Shown piece after piece: positions 47,258 through 56,402 of a stretch of DNA of 64,000 nucleotides. The stretch's first letter is position 1. Every line of letters begins with the position of its first letter. Position numbers and translations under genes: made by a program. The stretch comes from Psychrobacter glacincola (GTDB lineage Bacteria; Pseudomonadota; Gammaproteobacteria; Pseudomonadales; Moraxellaceae): the NCBI RefSeq assembly GCF_904846075.1, contig NZ_CAJGZH010000001.1, forward strand, positions 124,001 to 188,000. The letters run 5' to 3'. A model generated the notes under the pieces. It was given only the letters and a program-made list of their open reading frames with translations, made no database searches and had not been told where the DNA came from.

Positions 47258-48925
47258 ATGATGCGCACTCCTAATCACTTTTTGTCCTCTATATTTCTGC
47301 CTACCTCTCTTGCGCTCGCCATGTCTATGACTGGCTGTAGTAGCGATAAGTCTGGCACTGATAGCCAAGCAGCTGCCGTTGATCCTAATGTACTGGCTGA
47401 TACTCAAGCGCTCGTCGTCAATAATGGCACTGAACCTGAATCACTTGATCCACACAAAGTATCGGGGGTACCAGAATCTACCCTTGGCCGCCAAATGTTA
47501 GAAGGTTTAACCAATACGGATGCCGAAGGTAAGACCATTCCAGCAATGGCAACCAGTTGGGAAAGCGAAGACAATAAAGTATGGACCTTTAAGCTGCGCG
47601 ATGCTAAATGGTCAAATGATGATCCAGTAACGGCAGAGGATTTTGTCTACAGTATGCGCCGCTTGGTCGATCCAAATACTGCGTCGCCGTATTCAAGCTA
47701 TTTGGTCGATGCCAAAGTAGTCGGCGCTGATAAAATTGTTGATGGTAAGGCTGGCATTGAAACCCTTGGCGTAAAGGCTATCGATGATAAAACTTTGCAA
47801 ATTACGTTATCAGAGCCCGTGCCTTATTTCCCAGATATGTTGATTCATAATTCAGTCAAGCCCGTTCATAAAAAGACCGTTGAAGCCTTTGGTGATAAGT
47901 GGACAGCTCCTGAGAACATCGTGGTTAACGGTCCTTACAAGCCTACCCAGTGGCAAATTAACGACAAAATCGTTTTAACGCGCAACGCTTCTTATTATGA
48001 CGATGCCAATACGACTATCGATACCGTCACTTTCCTGCCGATTCCTTCTAGTACGACTGACGTCGCACGCTATCAGGCGGGTGAAATCGATGTGACCTAC
48101 AATGAGATTCCAACCGAGCAGTTCGCTTCGCTTAAAGAGCAAGTGGGCGATCAGCTAACCGTATCTCCTTATCTTTGTACTTATTATTACGAGTTTAATA
48201 CGGTCAAGCCACCGTTCAACGATCCCAACGTACGCCGCGCTTTAGCCTTAGCTTTGGATCGCGATACCATTGCGGATAAAGTTATCGGTCAAGGACAGAC
48301 GGCCGCTTATCAGTTGACACCCCCTGCCACCAATGGCGATATTGCAAATAGTCCAGAATGGTCGACTTGGGATCAAGAAAAGCGGGTTACTGAGGCCAAA
48401 AAACTGCTCACTGAAGCAGGCTATAGCGATAGCAATCCACTGACTTTTGAGCTGCTATACAACACCAATGACAATCATAAAAAGACTGCGGTCGCGGCTA
48501 CTTCACTATGGAAGCAAGCGCTCGGCTTCGTCGATGTGACTTTGACCAATAAAGAATGGAAAACCTATTTGGATACTCGCCGTAATGGTAATTATCAAAT
48601 CGCGCGTGCTGGCTGGTGTGGTGATTATAACGAAGCGTCAGCTTTCTTAAATATTGCCAAATCTGACAATAGTGGCAACTACGGTAAATACAATAATGCT
48701 AACTTTGACAGTTTAATGGCGCAAACGCTGAAAGCTGGCGTTAGCCCTGAGCAGCGTGCCAATCTATACAAGCAAGCTGAAGCTCAGCTCGATCAAGATA
48801 TGGGTTTACTGAACATTTATCATTACGTCAGCCCGCGTCTAGTAAAACCTTATGTCATTGGGTTTCCAACTAAGGATATATTAGACAATTGGCAGGTAAA
48901 AAATCTCTCAATTGCTAAGCACTAA
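47258..48925 (+). CDS. oppA: Oligopeptide ABC transporter substrate-binding lipoprotein (OppA-like)
   Basis: Periplasmic peptide-binding component anchored by lipid: signal peptide with lipobox SMTGC (C27). The mature SBP_bac_5 protein has the LVVNNGTEPESLDPHKVSGVPESTLGRQMLEGL opening and the family signature RDAKWSNDDPVTAEDFVYSMRRLVDP. The 555-residue length is typical of OppA. First gene of a five-gene plus-strand operon with both permeases and both ATPases. Peptide specificity (Opp versus Dpp or murein tripeptide) cannot be decided from sequence. Confidence 0.92.
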   Translation: MMRTPNHFLSSIFLPTSLALAMSMTGCSSDKSGTDSQAAAVDPNVLADTQALVVNNGTEPESLDPHKVSGVPESTLGRQMLEGLTNTDAEGKTIPAMATSWESEDNKVWTFKLRDAKWSNDDPVTAEDFVYSMRRLVDPNTASPYSSYLVDAKVVGADKIVDGKAGIETLGVKAIDDKTLQITLSEPVPYFPDMLIHNSVKPVHKKTVEAFGDKWTAPENIVVNGPYKPTQWQINDKIVLTRNASYYDDANTTIDTVTFLPIPSSTTDVARYQAGEIDVTYNEIPTEQFASLKEQVGDQLTVSPYLCTYYYEFNTVKPPFNDPNVRRALALALDRDTIADKVIGQGQTAAYQLTPPATNGDIANSPEWSTWDQEKRVTEAKKLLTEAGYSDSNPLTFELLYNTNDNHKKTAVAATSLWKQALGFVDVTLTNKEWKTYLDTRRNGNYQIARAGWCGDYNEASAFLNIAKSDNSGNYGKYNNANFDSLMAQTLKAGVSPEQRANLYKQAEAQLDQDMGLLNIYHYVSPRLVKPYVIGFPTKDILDNWQVKNLSIAKH

Positions 48926-49226
48926 TCGTTTGACTGATCGCTGAACAATTCTATCGATTGAATGTCTGAGAGCGGTAAAAGCAGCTGGTTTCATTTATCG
49001 CTCTTATCAAATAACGCTGATAGCGTCATTAGTTTCATTTTTCACAGCCACTCTTATTAGGCGTGTTAGATGAAACTTTTGTTATTTATAAACGACGATT
49101 ATCAATATTTTATTTAAAACCAAGTCATTGAATATTGCTAGTTGAACGATAACTGGGCGTTAGGTTTGTGCTAGTTATCTCATTTTAATTTAGCTGAAAA
49201 ATAAGCATCATTATAAAAGAGGTATT
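48926..49226. other. oppA-oppB intergenic gap
   Basis: A 301-bp gap, unusually long inside an opp operon. It shows AT-rich sequence and some dyad-like segments (AGCGCTC/GCGTTATT area) but no convincing terminator. In enteric bacteria a stem-loop after oppA makes its mRNA more abundant than the rest; the same may hold here, but I cannot show it. Confidence 0.4.
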
Positions 49227-50147
49227 ATGCTAAAACTGATTTTTCGGCGTATCTTAGAGGCCATTCCGACCTTATTCGTATTGATCACGGTCTCCTTTTT
49301 TATGATGCGTTTGGCGCCAGGCAGTCCGTTTACGGGTGAGCGTAGCTTGCCACCTGCGGTACTGGCTAATATCGAGGCCAAATACAATCTCAACGATCCT
49401 ATGTGGCTACAGTATGTTAATTATCTAAAGCAGCTAGCGGTAGGCGACTTTGGACCGTCTTTTAAGTATAAAGATTATACGGTTAACGAGTTGTTGTCGC
49501 AGTCGTTTCCCGTCTCTATGGAGTTGGGTCTATACGCTTTTATATTGGCATTGGTCTTAGGACTTATCTTCGGTGTTATCGCAGCCCTTAAGCAAAACTC
49601 ATGGATAGACTACGTACTGATGGCCTTTGCTATGACAGGCGTTGTGATTCCAAGCTTCGTTAAAGCGCCATTATTAGTGCTGATTTTTGCCATTATTTTG
49701 CAATGGCTACCAGCTGGTGGCTGGAATGACGGGGCACTTAAAAACCTTGTATTACCAGTCGCCGCTTTAGCGCTCGCTTATGTTGCGAGTATTGCTCGTA
49801 TCATGCGCGGCTCGATGATCGAGGTGATGAATAGCCAGTATATCCGAACGGCTAAGGCGAAAGGTTTGCCGATGCGCCAAATAGTGATGAGGCATGCGCT
49901 GAGACCCGCACTACTACCCGTTATCTCTTATTTGGGCCCAGCTTTTGTCGGTATTATTACAGGCTCTATTGTGATTGAGACTATCTTTGGTTTACCTGGT
50001 ATCGGACAGTTATTCATCAACGGTGCACTCAATCGTGATTATGGGGTAGTGCTTAGTTTGACCATTTTAGTCGGGGTATTGACCATTGCCTTTAATGCTA
50101 TCGTCGATATTTTATACGCGGTAATTGATCCAAAGATTCAGTATTAA
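49227..50147 (+). CDS. oppB: Oligopeptide ABC transporter permease OppB
   Basis: Inner-membrane permease, 306 residues, six helices. N-terminal FRRILEAIPTLFVLITVSFFMMRLAPGSPF and the EAA-loop region GLPMRQIVMRHALRPALLPVISYLGPAF are family hallmarks; the loop contacts the ATPases. AGAGG precedes the ATG. Partner of OppC in the translocation pore. Confidence 0.95.
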   Translation: MLKLIFRRILEAIPTLFVLITVSFFMMRLAPGSPFTGERSLPPAVLANIEAKYNLNDPMWLQYVNYLKQLAVGDFGPSFKYKDYTVNELLSQSFPVSMELGLYAFILALVLGLIFGVIAALKQNSWIDYVLMAFAMTGVVIPSFVKAPLLVLIFAIILQWLPAGGWNDGALKNLVLPVAALALAYVASIARIMRGSMIEVMNSQYIRTAKAKGLPMRQIVMRHALRPALLPVISYLGPAFVGIITGSIVIETIFGLPGIGQLFINGALNRDYGVVLSLTILVGVLTIAFNAIVDILYAVIDPKIQY

Positions 50148-50237
50148 GGCGACCATTTAAGCGCATTATCATCCCAATACGGTTTGATGGGTATCATTCA
50201 TTATTATTATGCTAAATAGATTATTAAAAGGACGACT

Positions 50238-51143
50238 ATGAGCCTTACCGCAGACCAGACAACTGACCTAGCAGAAATAGGGGCTCAGGAAATCAAAGGC
50301 CGCAGCCTTTTGCAAGATGCTAAGCGCCGTTTTTATCGCAACAAGGCCGCCGTAGCCAGTCTTTTTATCTTGCTACTCGTGGCTGCTTTCGTCATCTTTG
50401 TACCGATGTTAGCACCTTTTGGCTATGCCGAAACCGACTGGAACTTTATGCAGTCCGCGCCAGCCATCGATAATAAGCACTACTTCGGTACTGATTCACT
50501 CGGTCGTGATTTGTTAGTGCGAACCGCAGTAGGTGGTCGTATCTCCTTGATGGTAGGCGTCGCCGGCGCTACGGTTGCAGTGATTTTCGGTACGATATAC
50601 GGTGCAACGTCAGGCTATCTTGGTGGCAAAGTCGATACCGTTATGATGCGTGTATTAGAGATTTTAAGCGCCTTCCCCTTTATGTTTTTTGTGATTTTAT
50701 TAGTCACTATCTTTGGTCGTAACCTTATCTTAATCTTTGTGGCGATTGGACTGGTATCGTGGCTGGATGTTGCGCGTATCGTTCGCGGTCAAACGCTAAG
50801 CTTGAAGAGTAAAGAGTTTATCGAAGCTGCGCACGTAGGCGGCGTATCAGGTTTCAATATTATCTTACGCCACATCGTGCCCAATGTACTCGGGGTGGTG
50901 GTGGTTTATGCCTCTTTATTAGTGCCAACGATGATTTTGTTTGAGTCATTTTTAAGCTTTTTGGGACTTGGTGTTCAAGAGCCGATGACCAGTTGGGGAG
51001 CGCTGTTGCAAGAAGGCTCAAAAACCATGCAGGTAGCACCTTGGCAGATTTTGATTCCCTCAGCTTTTTTGGTCATTACTTTATTTTGCTTTAACTTTAT
51101 TGGCGACGGTCTGCGTGATGCGTTTGACCCTAAAGACCGCTAA
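50238..51143 (+). CDS. oppC: Oligopeptide ABC transporter permease OppC
   Basis: Second permease, 301 residues. A cytoplasmic N-terminus (to about residue 45) precedes the first helix, then HYFGTDSLGRDLLVRTAVGGRISLMVGVAG and the EAA-loop sequence AAHVGGVSGFNIILRHIVPNVLGVVVVYASL. AAGGAC lies before the ATG. Located 12 bp before oppD, so cotranscribed. Confidence 0.95.
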   Translation: MSLTADQTTDLAEIGAQEIKGRSLLQDAKRRFYRNKAAVASLFILLLVAAFVIFVPMLAPFGYAETDWNFMQSAPAIDNKHYFGTDSLGRDLLVRTAVGGRISLMVGVAGATVAVIFGTIYGATSGYLGGKVDTVMMRVLEILSAFPFMFFVILLVTIFGRNLILIFVAIGLVSWLDVARIVRGQTLSLKSKEFIEAAHVGGVSGFNIILRHIVPNVLGVVVVYASLLVPTMILFESFLSFLGLGVQEPMTSWGALLQEGSKTMQVAPWQILIPSAFLVITLFCFNFIGDGLRDAFDPKDR

Positions 51144-51155
51144 GAGGGTGACATC

Positions 51156-52361
51156 ATGAAAAACCAAAGTATGAAGGATAAAAGCATGAAGGGTAAAAGT
51201 ATGGAAGATAAAAACATAGCAACTCAAAAGATTCATAACGCCGCCAACGCGTCTAGTGCTCCTGAGAAAATAGAGTCTACTACCTTTAATATAGGTACTG
51301 ATTCAGCGCTCGATAAGCCACCTAACGCAGAAAACACCTTGTTAGCAGTCAAAGATTTATCGGTACAGTTCACGACCGAAGAGGGTCTAGTAACGGCGGT
51401 TAATGGCTTAAATTTTAACCTGCATGAAGGCGAAACCTTAGGTATCGTTGGTGAGTCCGGTTCAGGTAAGTCGCAGACAGCGTTTGCTATTATGGGGTTA
51501 TTGGCAAATAACGGTTATGCCAAAGGTTCGGTACGCTTTGAGGGTAATGAGCTACTAGGATTGTCACAAAAAGCACTAAATAAAATTCGCGCCGAGCAGA
51601 TCGCGATGATCTTCCAAGATCCGATGACCTCATTAAATCCTTATATGAAGATAGGCGACCAGCTCGCTGAAGTATTGATTTTACATAAAGGCATGAGTAA
51701 AAAAGACGCTTGGGCCGAATCTATACGAATGCTAGACGCGGTTAAGATTCCAGAAGCCAAGAACCGTATTGGCATGTATCCGCATGAGTTCTCAGGTGGT
51801 ATGCGTCAGCGGGTCATGATAGCGATGGCATTATTATGTCGCCCTAAGTTGTTGATTGCTGATGAGCCAACCACCGCGCTCGACGTTACTGTTCAGGCGC
51901 AGATTATGGTTCTATTAAACGAGCTAAAACGCGACTTTGGCACCACCATTATTATGATTACCCATGATTTGGGGGTTGTGGCGGGTATCTGTGATCGAGT
52001 ACTGGTGATGTATGCTGGGCGTACCATGGCGTATGGAGAGACTGAAGAGATTTTTTATGCCCCAAGTCATCCATATACTATCGGGCTACTAAAAGCGATT
52101 CCTCGTTTAGATAACGATATGGGCAAGCTTGAGACCATTCCAGGTAGTCCACCAAATTTATTAGATTTGCCAGCAGGTTGTCCTTTTTATGAGCGCTGTT
52201 CTCATGCGATGGAGATCTGCCGTGATACACCGCCACCGCTGGAATTTCTACCGAACGAGCGTCAACGCGCTTGCCACTGGCACCCTGAAACACCCGTTGA
52301 TCACTCACTAGATAGCTCAGCAGATATCGATGCCAATAATCAATCAGGGATGGAGGGCTAG
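51156..52361 (+). CDS. oppD: Oligopeptide ABC transporter ATPase OppD
   Basis: ATP-hydrolysing subunit, 401 residues. Walker A is GESGSGKSQ, the Q-loop lies in [11 protein letters not shown], the signature motif is FSGGMRQR, Walker B is [12 protein letters not shown] and the H-loop MITHDLG. The C-terminal oligopeptide/dipeptide domain has cysteine-rich [15 protein letters not shown], probably ligating an iron-sulphur cluster as in DppD. The first 60 residues are a variable hydrophilic extension with a repeated [18 protein letters not shown] pattern. GAGGG precedes the ATG. Confidence 0.95.
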   Translation: MKNQSMKDKSMKGKSMEDKNIATQKIHNAANASSAPEKIESTTFNIGTDSALDKPPNAENTLLAVKDLSVQFTTEEGLVTAVNGLNFNLHEGETLGIVGESGSGKSQTAFAIMGLLANNGYAKGSVRFEGNELLGLSQKALNKIRAEQIAMIFQDPMTSLNPYMKIGDQLAEVLILHKGMSKKDAWAESIRMLDAVKIPEAKNRIGMYPHEFSGGMRQRVMIAMALLCRPKLLIADEPTTALDVTVQAQIMVLLNELKRDFGTTIIMITHDLGVVAGICDRVLVMYAGRTMAYGETEEIFYAPSHPYTIGLLKAIPRLDNDMGKLETIPGSPPNLLDLPAGCPFYERCSHAMEICRDTPPPLEFLPNERQRACHWHPETPVDHSLDSSADIDANNQSGMEG

Positions 52362-52364
52362 CTC

Positions 52365-53393
52365 ATGATGATACAGAATTTAGATAGCGCCAAAAGCAAT
52401 AATCCAGCACCGTTATTGCAAGTAAAGGACATTCATACCACCTTTAATATCAAACAAAAAGGTACTTACTTTTGGCAGAAGCCTGTCACTCTAAAAGCAG
52501 TTAATGGGGTATCGTTTGAGCTATTCGCTGGTGAGACTTTAGGGGTGGTGGGCGAATCAGGCTGCGGTAAATCAACACTCGCCCGTACTATCATCGGATT
52601 GATACAAGCTGACACTGGCAGTATCAAGTTTTGTGATGAAGAGATGGTGGGTGCGTCCAAAAAGACCATGAGATTAAAGCGAAAAGACATTCAAATGATC
52701 TTCCAAGATCCGCTAGCATCACTTAACCCGCGCATGACTGTAGGGGATATTATCGCCGAGCCTCTTCGTACTTATTATCCTGAAATGAAGAAGCCTAAGG
52801 TGCAAAACGAGGTACGCGCCATCATGAAAAAGGTGGGGCTACTGTCCAATCAAATTAACCGATATCCGCATGAGTTTTCAGGAGGTCAGTGCCAGCGAAT
52901 AGGCATTGCTCGAGCACTGATATTAAAGCCCAAAATTATTATCTGTGATGAGCCAGTCTCCGCCCTTGATGTCTCGATTCAGGCGCAGGTCATTAATTTA
53001 TTGCAAGATGTGCAAGAAGAGATGGGATTAGCGCTTATCTTCATTGCCCATGATCTTTCTGTGATTAAGCACATTGCTGATCGAGTCTTGGTCATGTATT
53101 TAGGCAACGCCGCCGAACTGGGTTTGAACAAAGCCGTATACGGCAATCCGACTCATCCCTATACCAAAGCACTGATGTCTGCTGTACCGCTACCTGATCC
53201 TATTGCTGAGCGTAACAAGGTCATTCAGTTATTAGAGGGTGATTTACCCAGTCCAATCAATCCGCCGTCAGGTTGCGTTTTTCGCACCCGTTGTCCACTA
53301 GCTGATGAAGAATGCGCACAGATTAAACCCGTGTTAGAAGGCACCATAAATCACCGAGTGGCTTGTTTAAAGAACAAGGTCGAGGTGGCTTAA
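52365..53393 (+). CDS. oppF: Oligopeptide ABC transporter ATPase OppF
   Basis: Second ATPase, 342 residues, with Walker A GESGCGKST, Q-loop IFQDPLASLNP, signature FSGGQCQRIG, Walker B IICDEPVSALDV and FIAHDLSVI. The C-terminal domain carries the CPLADEEC-type cysteine cluster. It starts three bases after the oppD stop, with GGAGGG upstream of the ATG pair, so translation is probably coupled. Last gene of the operon. Confidence 0.95.
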   Translation: MMIQNLDSAKSNNPAPLLQVKDIHTTFNIKQKGTYFWQKPVTLKAVNGVSFELFAGETLGVVGESGCGKSTLARTIIGLIQADTGSIKFCDEEMVGASKKTMRLKRKDIQMIFQDPLASLNPRMTVGDIIAEPLRTYYPEMKKPKVQNEVRAIMKKVGLLSNQINRYPHEFSGGQCQRIGIARALILKPKIIICDEPVSALDVSIQAQVINLLQDVQEEMGLALIFIAHDLSVIKHIADRVLVMYLGNAAELGLNKAVYGNPTHPYTKALMSAVPLPDPIAERNKVIQLLEGDLPSPINPPSGCVFRTRCPLADEECAQIKPVLEGTINHRVACLKNKVEVA

Positions 53394-53507
53394 AAGTGGT
53401 TTTTGGTTTATGAGTATTGACTGTATTAAAAGCAGGCGGACTTATTCAAATGCTCTTAATACAATCTAATACTTTTACTCATTGGTTTGAAACGTCAGGA
53501 GTTAGCA

Positions 53508-53800
53508 TCAATCAATCTCACCGATATCAATAGTCATTTGATTAAGTAATATTGTTAGCTGACCACGATGGTGAGCTTGGAGATTGGCTTATTACGGGAG
53601 TAATTAGGAAGGTCATTAAAGCCTCATATCCAGATCCAGTCACTTATCATAAGATGACTCAACGTCCCTAATATCCAATCAAAAAACACCCTTTTATCTT
53701 CGCATAAAATACCTTCAGCAAGGCTGTGTATACGGCCACAGATTTCTTAATTCATAGCGGCATGATGATTTACCATCAGCTCACAGCAATGCTTCATCAT
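53508..53800 (-). pseudogene. Decayed DinB-family gene
   Basis: On the minus strand the sequence reads CCELMVNHHAAMN, then a stop (53747-53749), then EICGRIHSLAEGILCEDKRV and DWILGTLSHLMISDWIW, another stop (53624-53626), then in a shifted frame AHHRGQLTILLNQMTIDIGE. These match the DinB-fold pattern, including the HHRGQ metal-ligand motif and the ILGTLxH motif. Two in-frame stops, a frameshift and a deletion show it is dead. Adjacent to the DUF2798 gene. Confidence 0.75.
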
Positions 53801-53830
53801 GGCATTCTCATACTTTAACTTCTAGCTGGT

Positions 53831-54085
53831 TCAATAAAACTCAATACGACTGAGCAAATGCTCTTGGATGAGATAGGCGCAAATATAAGCGCTCGGCCAC
53901 GCGACTATAAAGGCATATTTCCATGAGTGAAACAGCGTGATAAAGAACCCATCGACGAATCCCACATTGATCAGCAGCAATGCAGTTGAGATAATCGTGG
54001 ACATCAGCAGTGCCATTAAAAAGGTAAAAATAAGTCGATAGTACTTGCGCCGTGTGCGTATTCTGATGGTAGGGAATTTTGCCAT
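53831..54085 (-). CDS. DUF2798-family small membrane protein
   Basis: 84 residues from the ATG at 54085 (MAKFPTIRIRTRRKYYRLIF), a start chosen because the upstream frame to 54223 is histidine-rich and featureless. Two hydrophobic helices, LLMSTIISTALLLINVGFVDGFF and an aromatic/proline segment AFIVAWPSAYICAYLI, match the DUF2798 pattern with the WP pair. Function unknown; inner membrane. Its last 79 bp recur as a remnant at 46484-46562. The dead DinB gene lies directly downstream. Confidence 0.78.
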   Translation of the reverse strand: MAKFPTIRIRTRRKYYRLIFTFLMALLMSTIISTALLLINVGFVDGFFITLFHSWKYAFIVAWPSAYICAYLIQEHLLSRIEFY

Positions 54086-54344
54086 AGTGTGGAGGTGTCC
54101 TACATGGTGATGGTGGCGTTTGATGAACGATGAACGATGTTGCACAGCGTCATGAGTCGTCATTACCAACCATGATATCGTATGTTGATAAGTGGATAAA
54201 ATCGTTATTATCAATGGCGACATTCGTTATATTTTAATGACTGTTGTCTCATGTATAAAAATAAAATTCCCAAAAAATAACAAACTAAAGATGATTGATT
54301 TTGCTACGATAAAAGCGATTACAACCTACAAATAAGGCAATAAA

Positions 54345-55049
54345 ATGACCGTACACAAGCAGCGAACATTGGGCATCATCGGTGGTATGAGTTGGGAGAG
54401 TAGCGAAAGCTATTATCGGCTGATAAATGAGGGTGTCAAGGATAAGCTGGGTGGATTACATTCAGCAGATTTATTCATACATAGCGTAGACTTTGCGTTG
54501 ATTAATAAGCACCAAGAGCAAGATGAATGGGCAGCGCTGGGTGTAATCATGGCTAGCAGTGCTCAGCGTTTGCAAGCCGCTGGCGTACAAGGGCTCATGA
54601 TTGCCTCTAATACGATGCATAAATTACTCGATGATGTGCAAGCCGCGACGCATTTACCCGTTATACATATCGCTGATGCCACTATTGCCGCCATCAAAAA
54701 ACAGAATCTGTCTAAAATTGCCTTGCTGGGCACTCAGTTTACGATGACGGAAGATTTTTATAGGCAGCGTTTGGTAGATGCAGGGCTTCAAGTGTTGATA
54801 CCAGAGAGTGATGCACGAGCAGAGGTACATCGAATTATCAAAAAAGAGCTGTGCGTCGGTCAATTTAAAGACCGCTCGCGCCAGTATTATCAGCATGTGA
54901 TTAAAGATTTAGCAGATCAAGGCGCAGAGGGCGTCATCTTAGGCTGTACAGAAATTGGACTGCTTATTAAGCAAGCAGATAGCCCAATTCCAGTATTTGA
55001 TACCACTTTGATTCATGCAGCGGCAGCGGTGGATTTTTTATTAGAGTAG
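54345..55049 (+). CDS. Aspartate/glutamate racemase family protein
   Basis: PLP-independent amino-acid racemases use two opposed residues, usually cysteines. The N-terminal LGIIGGMSWESSESYYRLIN matches the YgeA/RacX branch. The first catalytic position reads ASNTMHKL, with serine (S88) instead of cysteine; in YgeA-type enzymes this position is often threonine. The second cysteine is present in VILGCTEIGLLI. That favours a broad-specificity YgeA-like racemase over a standard two-cysteine aspartate racemase. 234 residues. Downstream gene is convergent. Confidence 0.85.
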   Translation: MTVHKQRTLGIIGGMSWESSESYYRLINEGVKDKLGGLHSADLFIHSVDFALINKHQEQDEWAALGVIMASSAQRLQAAGVQGLMIASNTMHKLLDDVQAATHLPVIHIADATIAAIKKQNLSKIALLGTQFTMTEDFYRQRLVDAGLQVLIPESDARAEVHRIIKKELCVGQFKDRSRQYYQHVIKDLADQGAEGVILGCTEIGLLIKQADSPIPVFDTTLIHAAAAVDFLLE

Positions 55050-55074
55050 CGCAGACTGATAAAAATATTTAAGC

Positions 55075-56118
55075 CTATAACGTTTTGACCAAGCGCTCTA
55101 ACAGCTCAATCGTGCGCTCTTGTCTGACCAAAGCGACGCCTTGTCCTGCCCATAAAGACTGATACTCTGGGTCAAGATTATTGGTCGCATGACCACGCAA
55201 AAATTTGGTCATCGCATTTAATTGTGGATAGGGCGGTAGCTCATGCGCACTTTCAAATTGAGCAAAATCACGCAAATAATCATTTAATAAACCACGAGCC
55301 TGCTTACCTGAAAATAGTCTCGTTAAGCGTGTCTCAGTACTGCGCTTATCTTCACTGGCATCGAGTAGTGCTTGCTTATAAATGTCATTAATACCGCATT
55401 TATCTGTGGTCAAAAAAGCCGTTCCGATTTGCGCCAGCTCAGCGCCAGCCGTTTGTACCGCTTTGATATCTTGCCCAGTCATGATGCCACCTGCTGCAAT
55501 TAATGGAATATCGGTACACGCGCGCGTTTGACTAATCAGTGTCAATAATCCCAATGGATCGGTTTCACTTTGCGCGAGCCAGCCACCACGATGTCCACCC
55601 GCTTCGACCCCTTGCACACATACCGCATCAGCACCAATATCGCTCCATGCTTTTGCTTCTAATGGATGATTTGCCGTCCCGATGACGCGCGTGCCTAGAC
55701 CTTGCAGATGCTGAACTTGCTCGGCGCTAATAATACCAAAGGTAAAGCTAGCGACAGGAACAGGATTGTCATAGAGCACTTGTAGTTGATCTGCAAAGCT
55801 TAGCGCTGGGCGTTCAGGTAGCGCAAACTCGATATTGTTTTCTTCATAGTAATGACTTAGCCAAGCAGGAATTTTGGTATCAAAGGTTCTCGACTCATGC
55901 TCAGACAACACCATCAGATTAATCATAAAAGGGCGATCGGTGAGAGATTTAATGGTGTCAATATGGCTATGCAAAACCTCTGGCGGCGTCATGCCTGATC
56001 CCAATGAACCCAATCCACCAAAGTTACTCACCGTCGCTGCCAGCTCAGGGGTGGTTGCGCCTGCCATTGGTGCTTGCACGATAGGGTGGGTCAGATTAAG
56101 GGTATTCAGTAAGGTCAT
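55075..56118 (-). CDS. Nitronate monooxygenase-like FMN enzyme
   Basis: TIM-barrel flavoenzyme of the NMO (formerly 2-nitropropane dioxygenase) family, which oxidises nitronates and protects against propionate 3-nitronate. Marks are HPIVQAPMAGATTPELAATVSNFGGLGSLG at the N-terminus, VCVQGVEAGGHRGG with the FMN-binding glycines and catalytic histidine, and IPLIAAGGIMTGQD. 347 residues is usual. AGGAA precedes the ATG. The function is assigned by family only. Confidence 0.88.
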   Translation of the reverse strand: MTLLNTLNLTHPIVQAPMAGATTPELAATVSNFGGLGSLGSGMTPPEVLHSHIDTIKSLTDRPFMINLMVLSEHESRTFDTKIPAWLSHYYEENNIEFALPERPALSFADQLQVLYDNPVPVASFTFGIISAEQVQHLQGLGTRVIGTANHPLEAKAWSDIGADAVCVQGVEAGGHRGGWLAQSETDPLGLLTLISQTRACTDIPLIAAGGIMTGQDIKAVQTAGAELAQIGTAFLTTDKCGINDIYKQALLDASEDKRSTETRLTRLFSGKQARGLLNDYLRDFAQFESAHELPPYPQLNAMTKFLRGHATNNLDPEYQSLWAGQGVALVRQERTIELLERLVKTL

Positions 56119-56230
56119 GACGGGCTTCCTTTTTGTTCTATTAGATTTTTTATCTCACTTACTTTAACAGAGGTAGGCGGTGCGTGTGTTGGATAGTGTT
56201 TATTTAGTTGCTGAATATGGGGATGGGTTT

Positions 56231-56277
56231 TGACTACGATTTTGTAGTTAAAATATTTGACTATGTTTTTGTAGCTA
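56231..56277. repeat. Paired 20-bp direct repeats upstream of the R-M genes
   Basis: TGACTACGATTTTGTAGTTA (56231-56250) and TGACTATGTTTTTGTAGCTA (56258-56277) match at 17 of 20 positions with a seven-bp spacer. Each half has a partial dyad (ACTAC...GTAGT). An additional inverted pair, GTAGCT at 56271 and AGCTAC at 56289, overlaps. They lie about 125-170 bp before the R-M start codon and could be operator sites. Confidence 0.65.
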
Positions 56278-56402
56278 AGTTATGAAAAAGCTACTCTGCC
56301 AAAGACATGATTTTACAGCCTATTTAAGCGTTTAAATTTGCATATCTATGTTAATATGTTATGGTTTTTTTGAAACCCTCATAATTTTTTAGAGTAATAT
56401 TG

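Noticed and set aside
53550..53670. Plus-strand reading that looks protein-like (ADHDGELGDWLITG)
   Set aside because: It is the antisense of the DinB-family remnant, whose HHRGQ and ILGTLSHL motifs on the minus strand fit a family far better.
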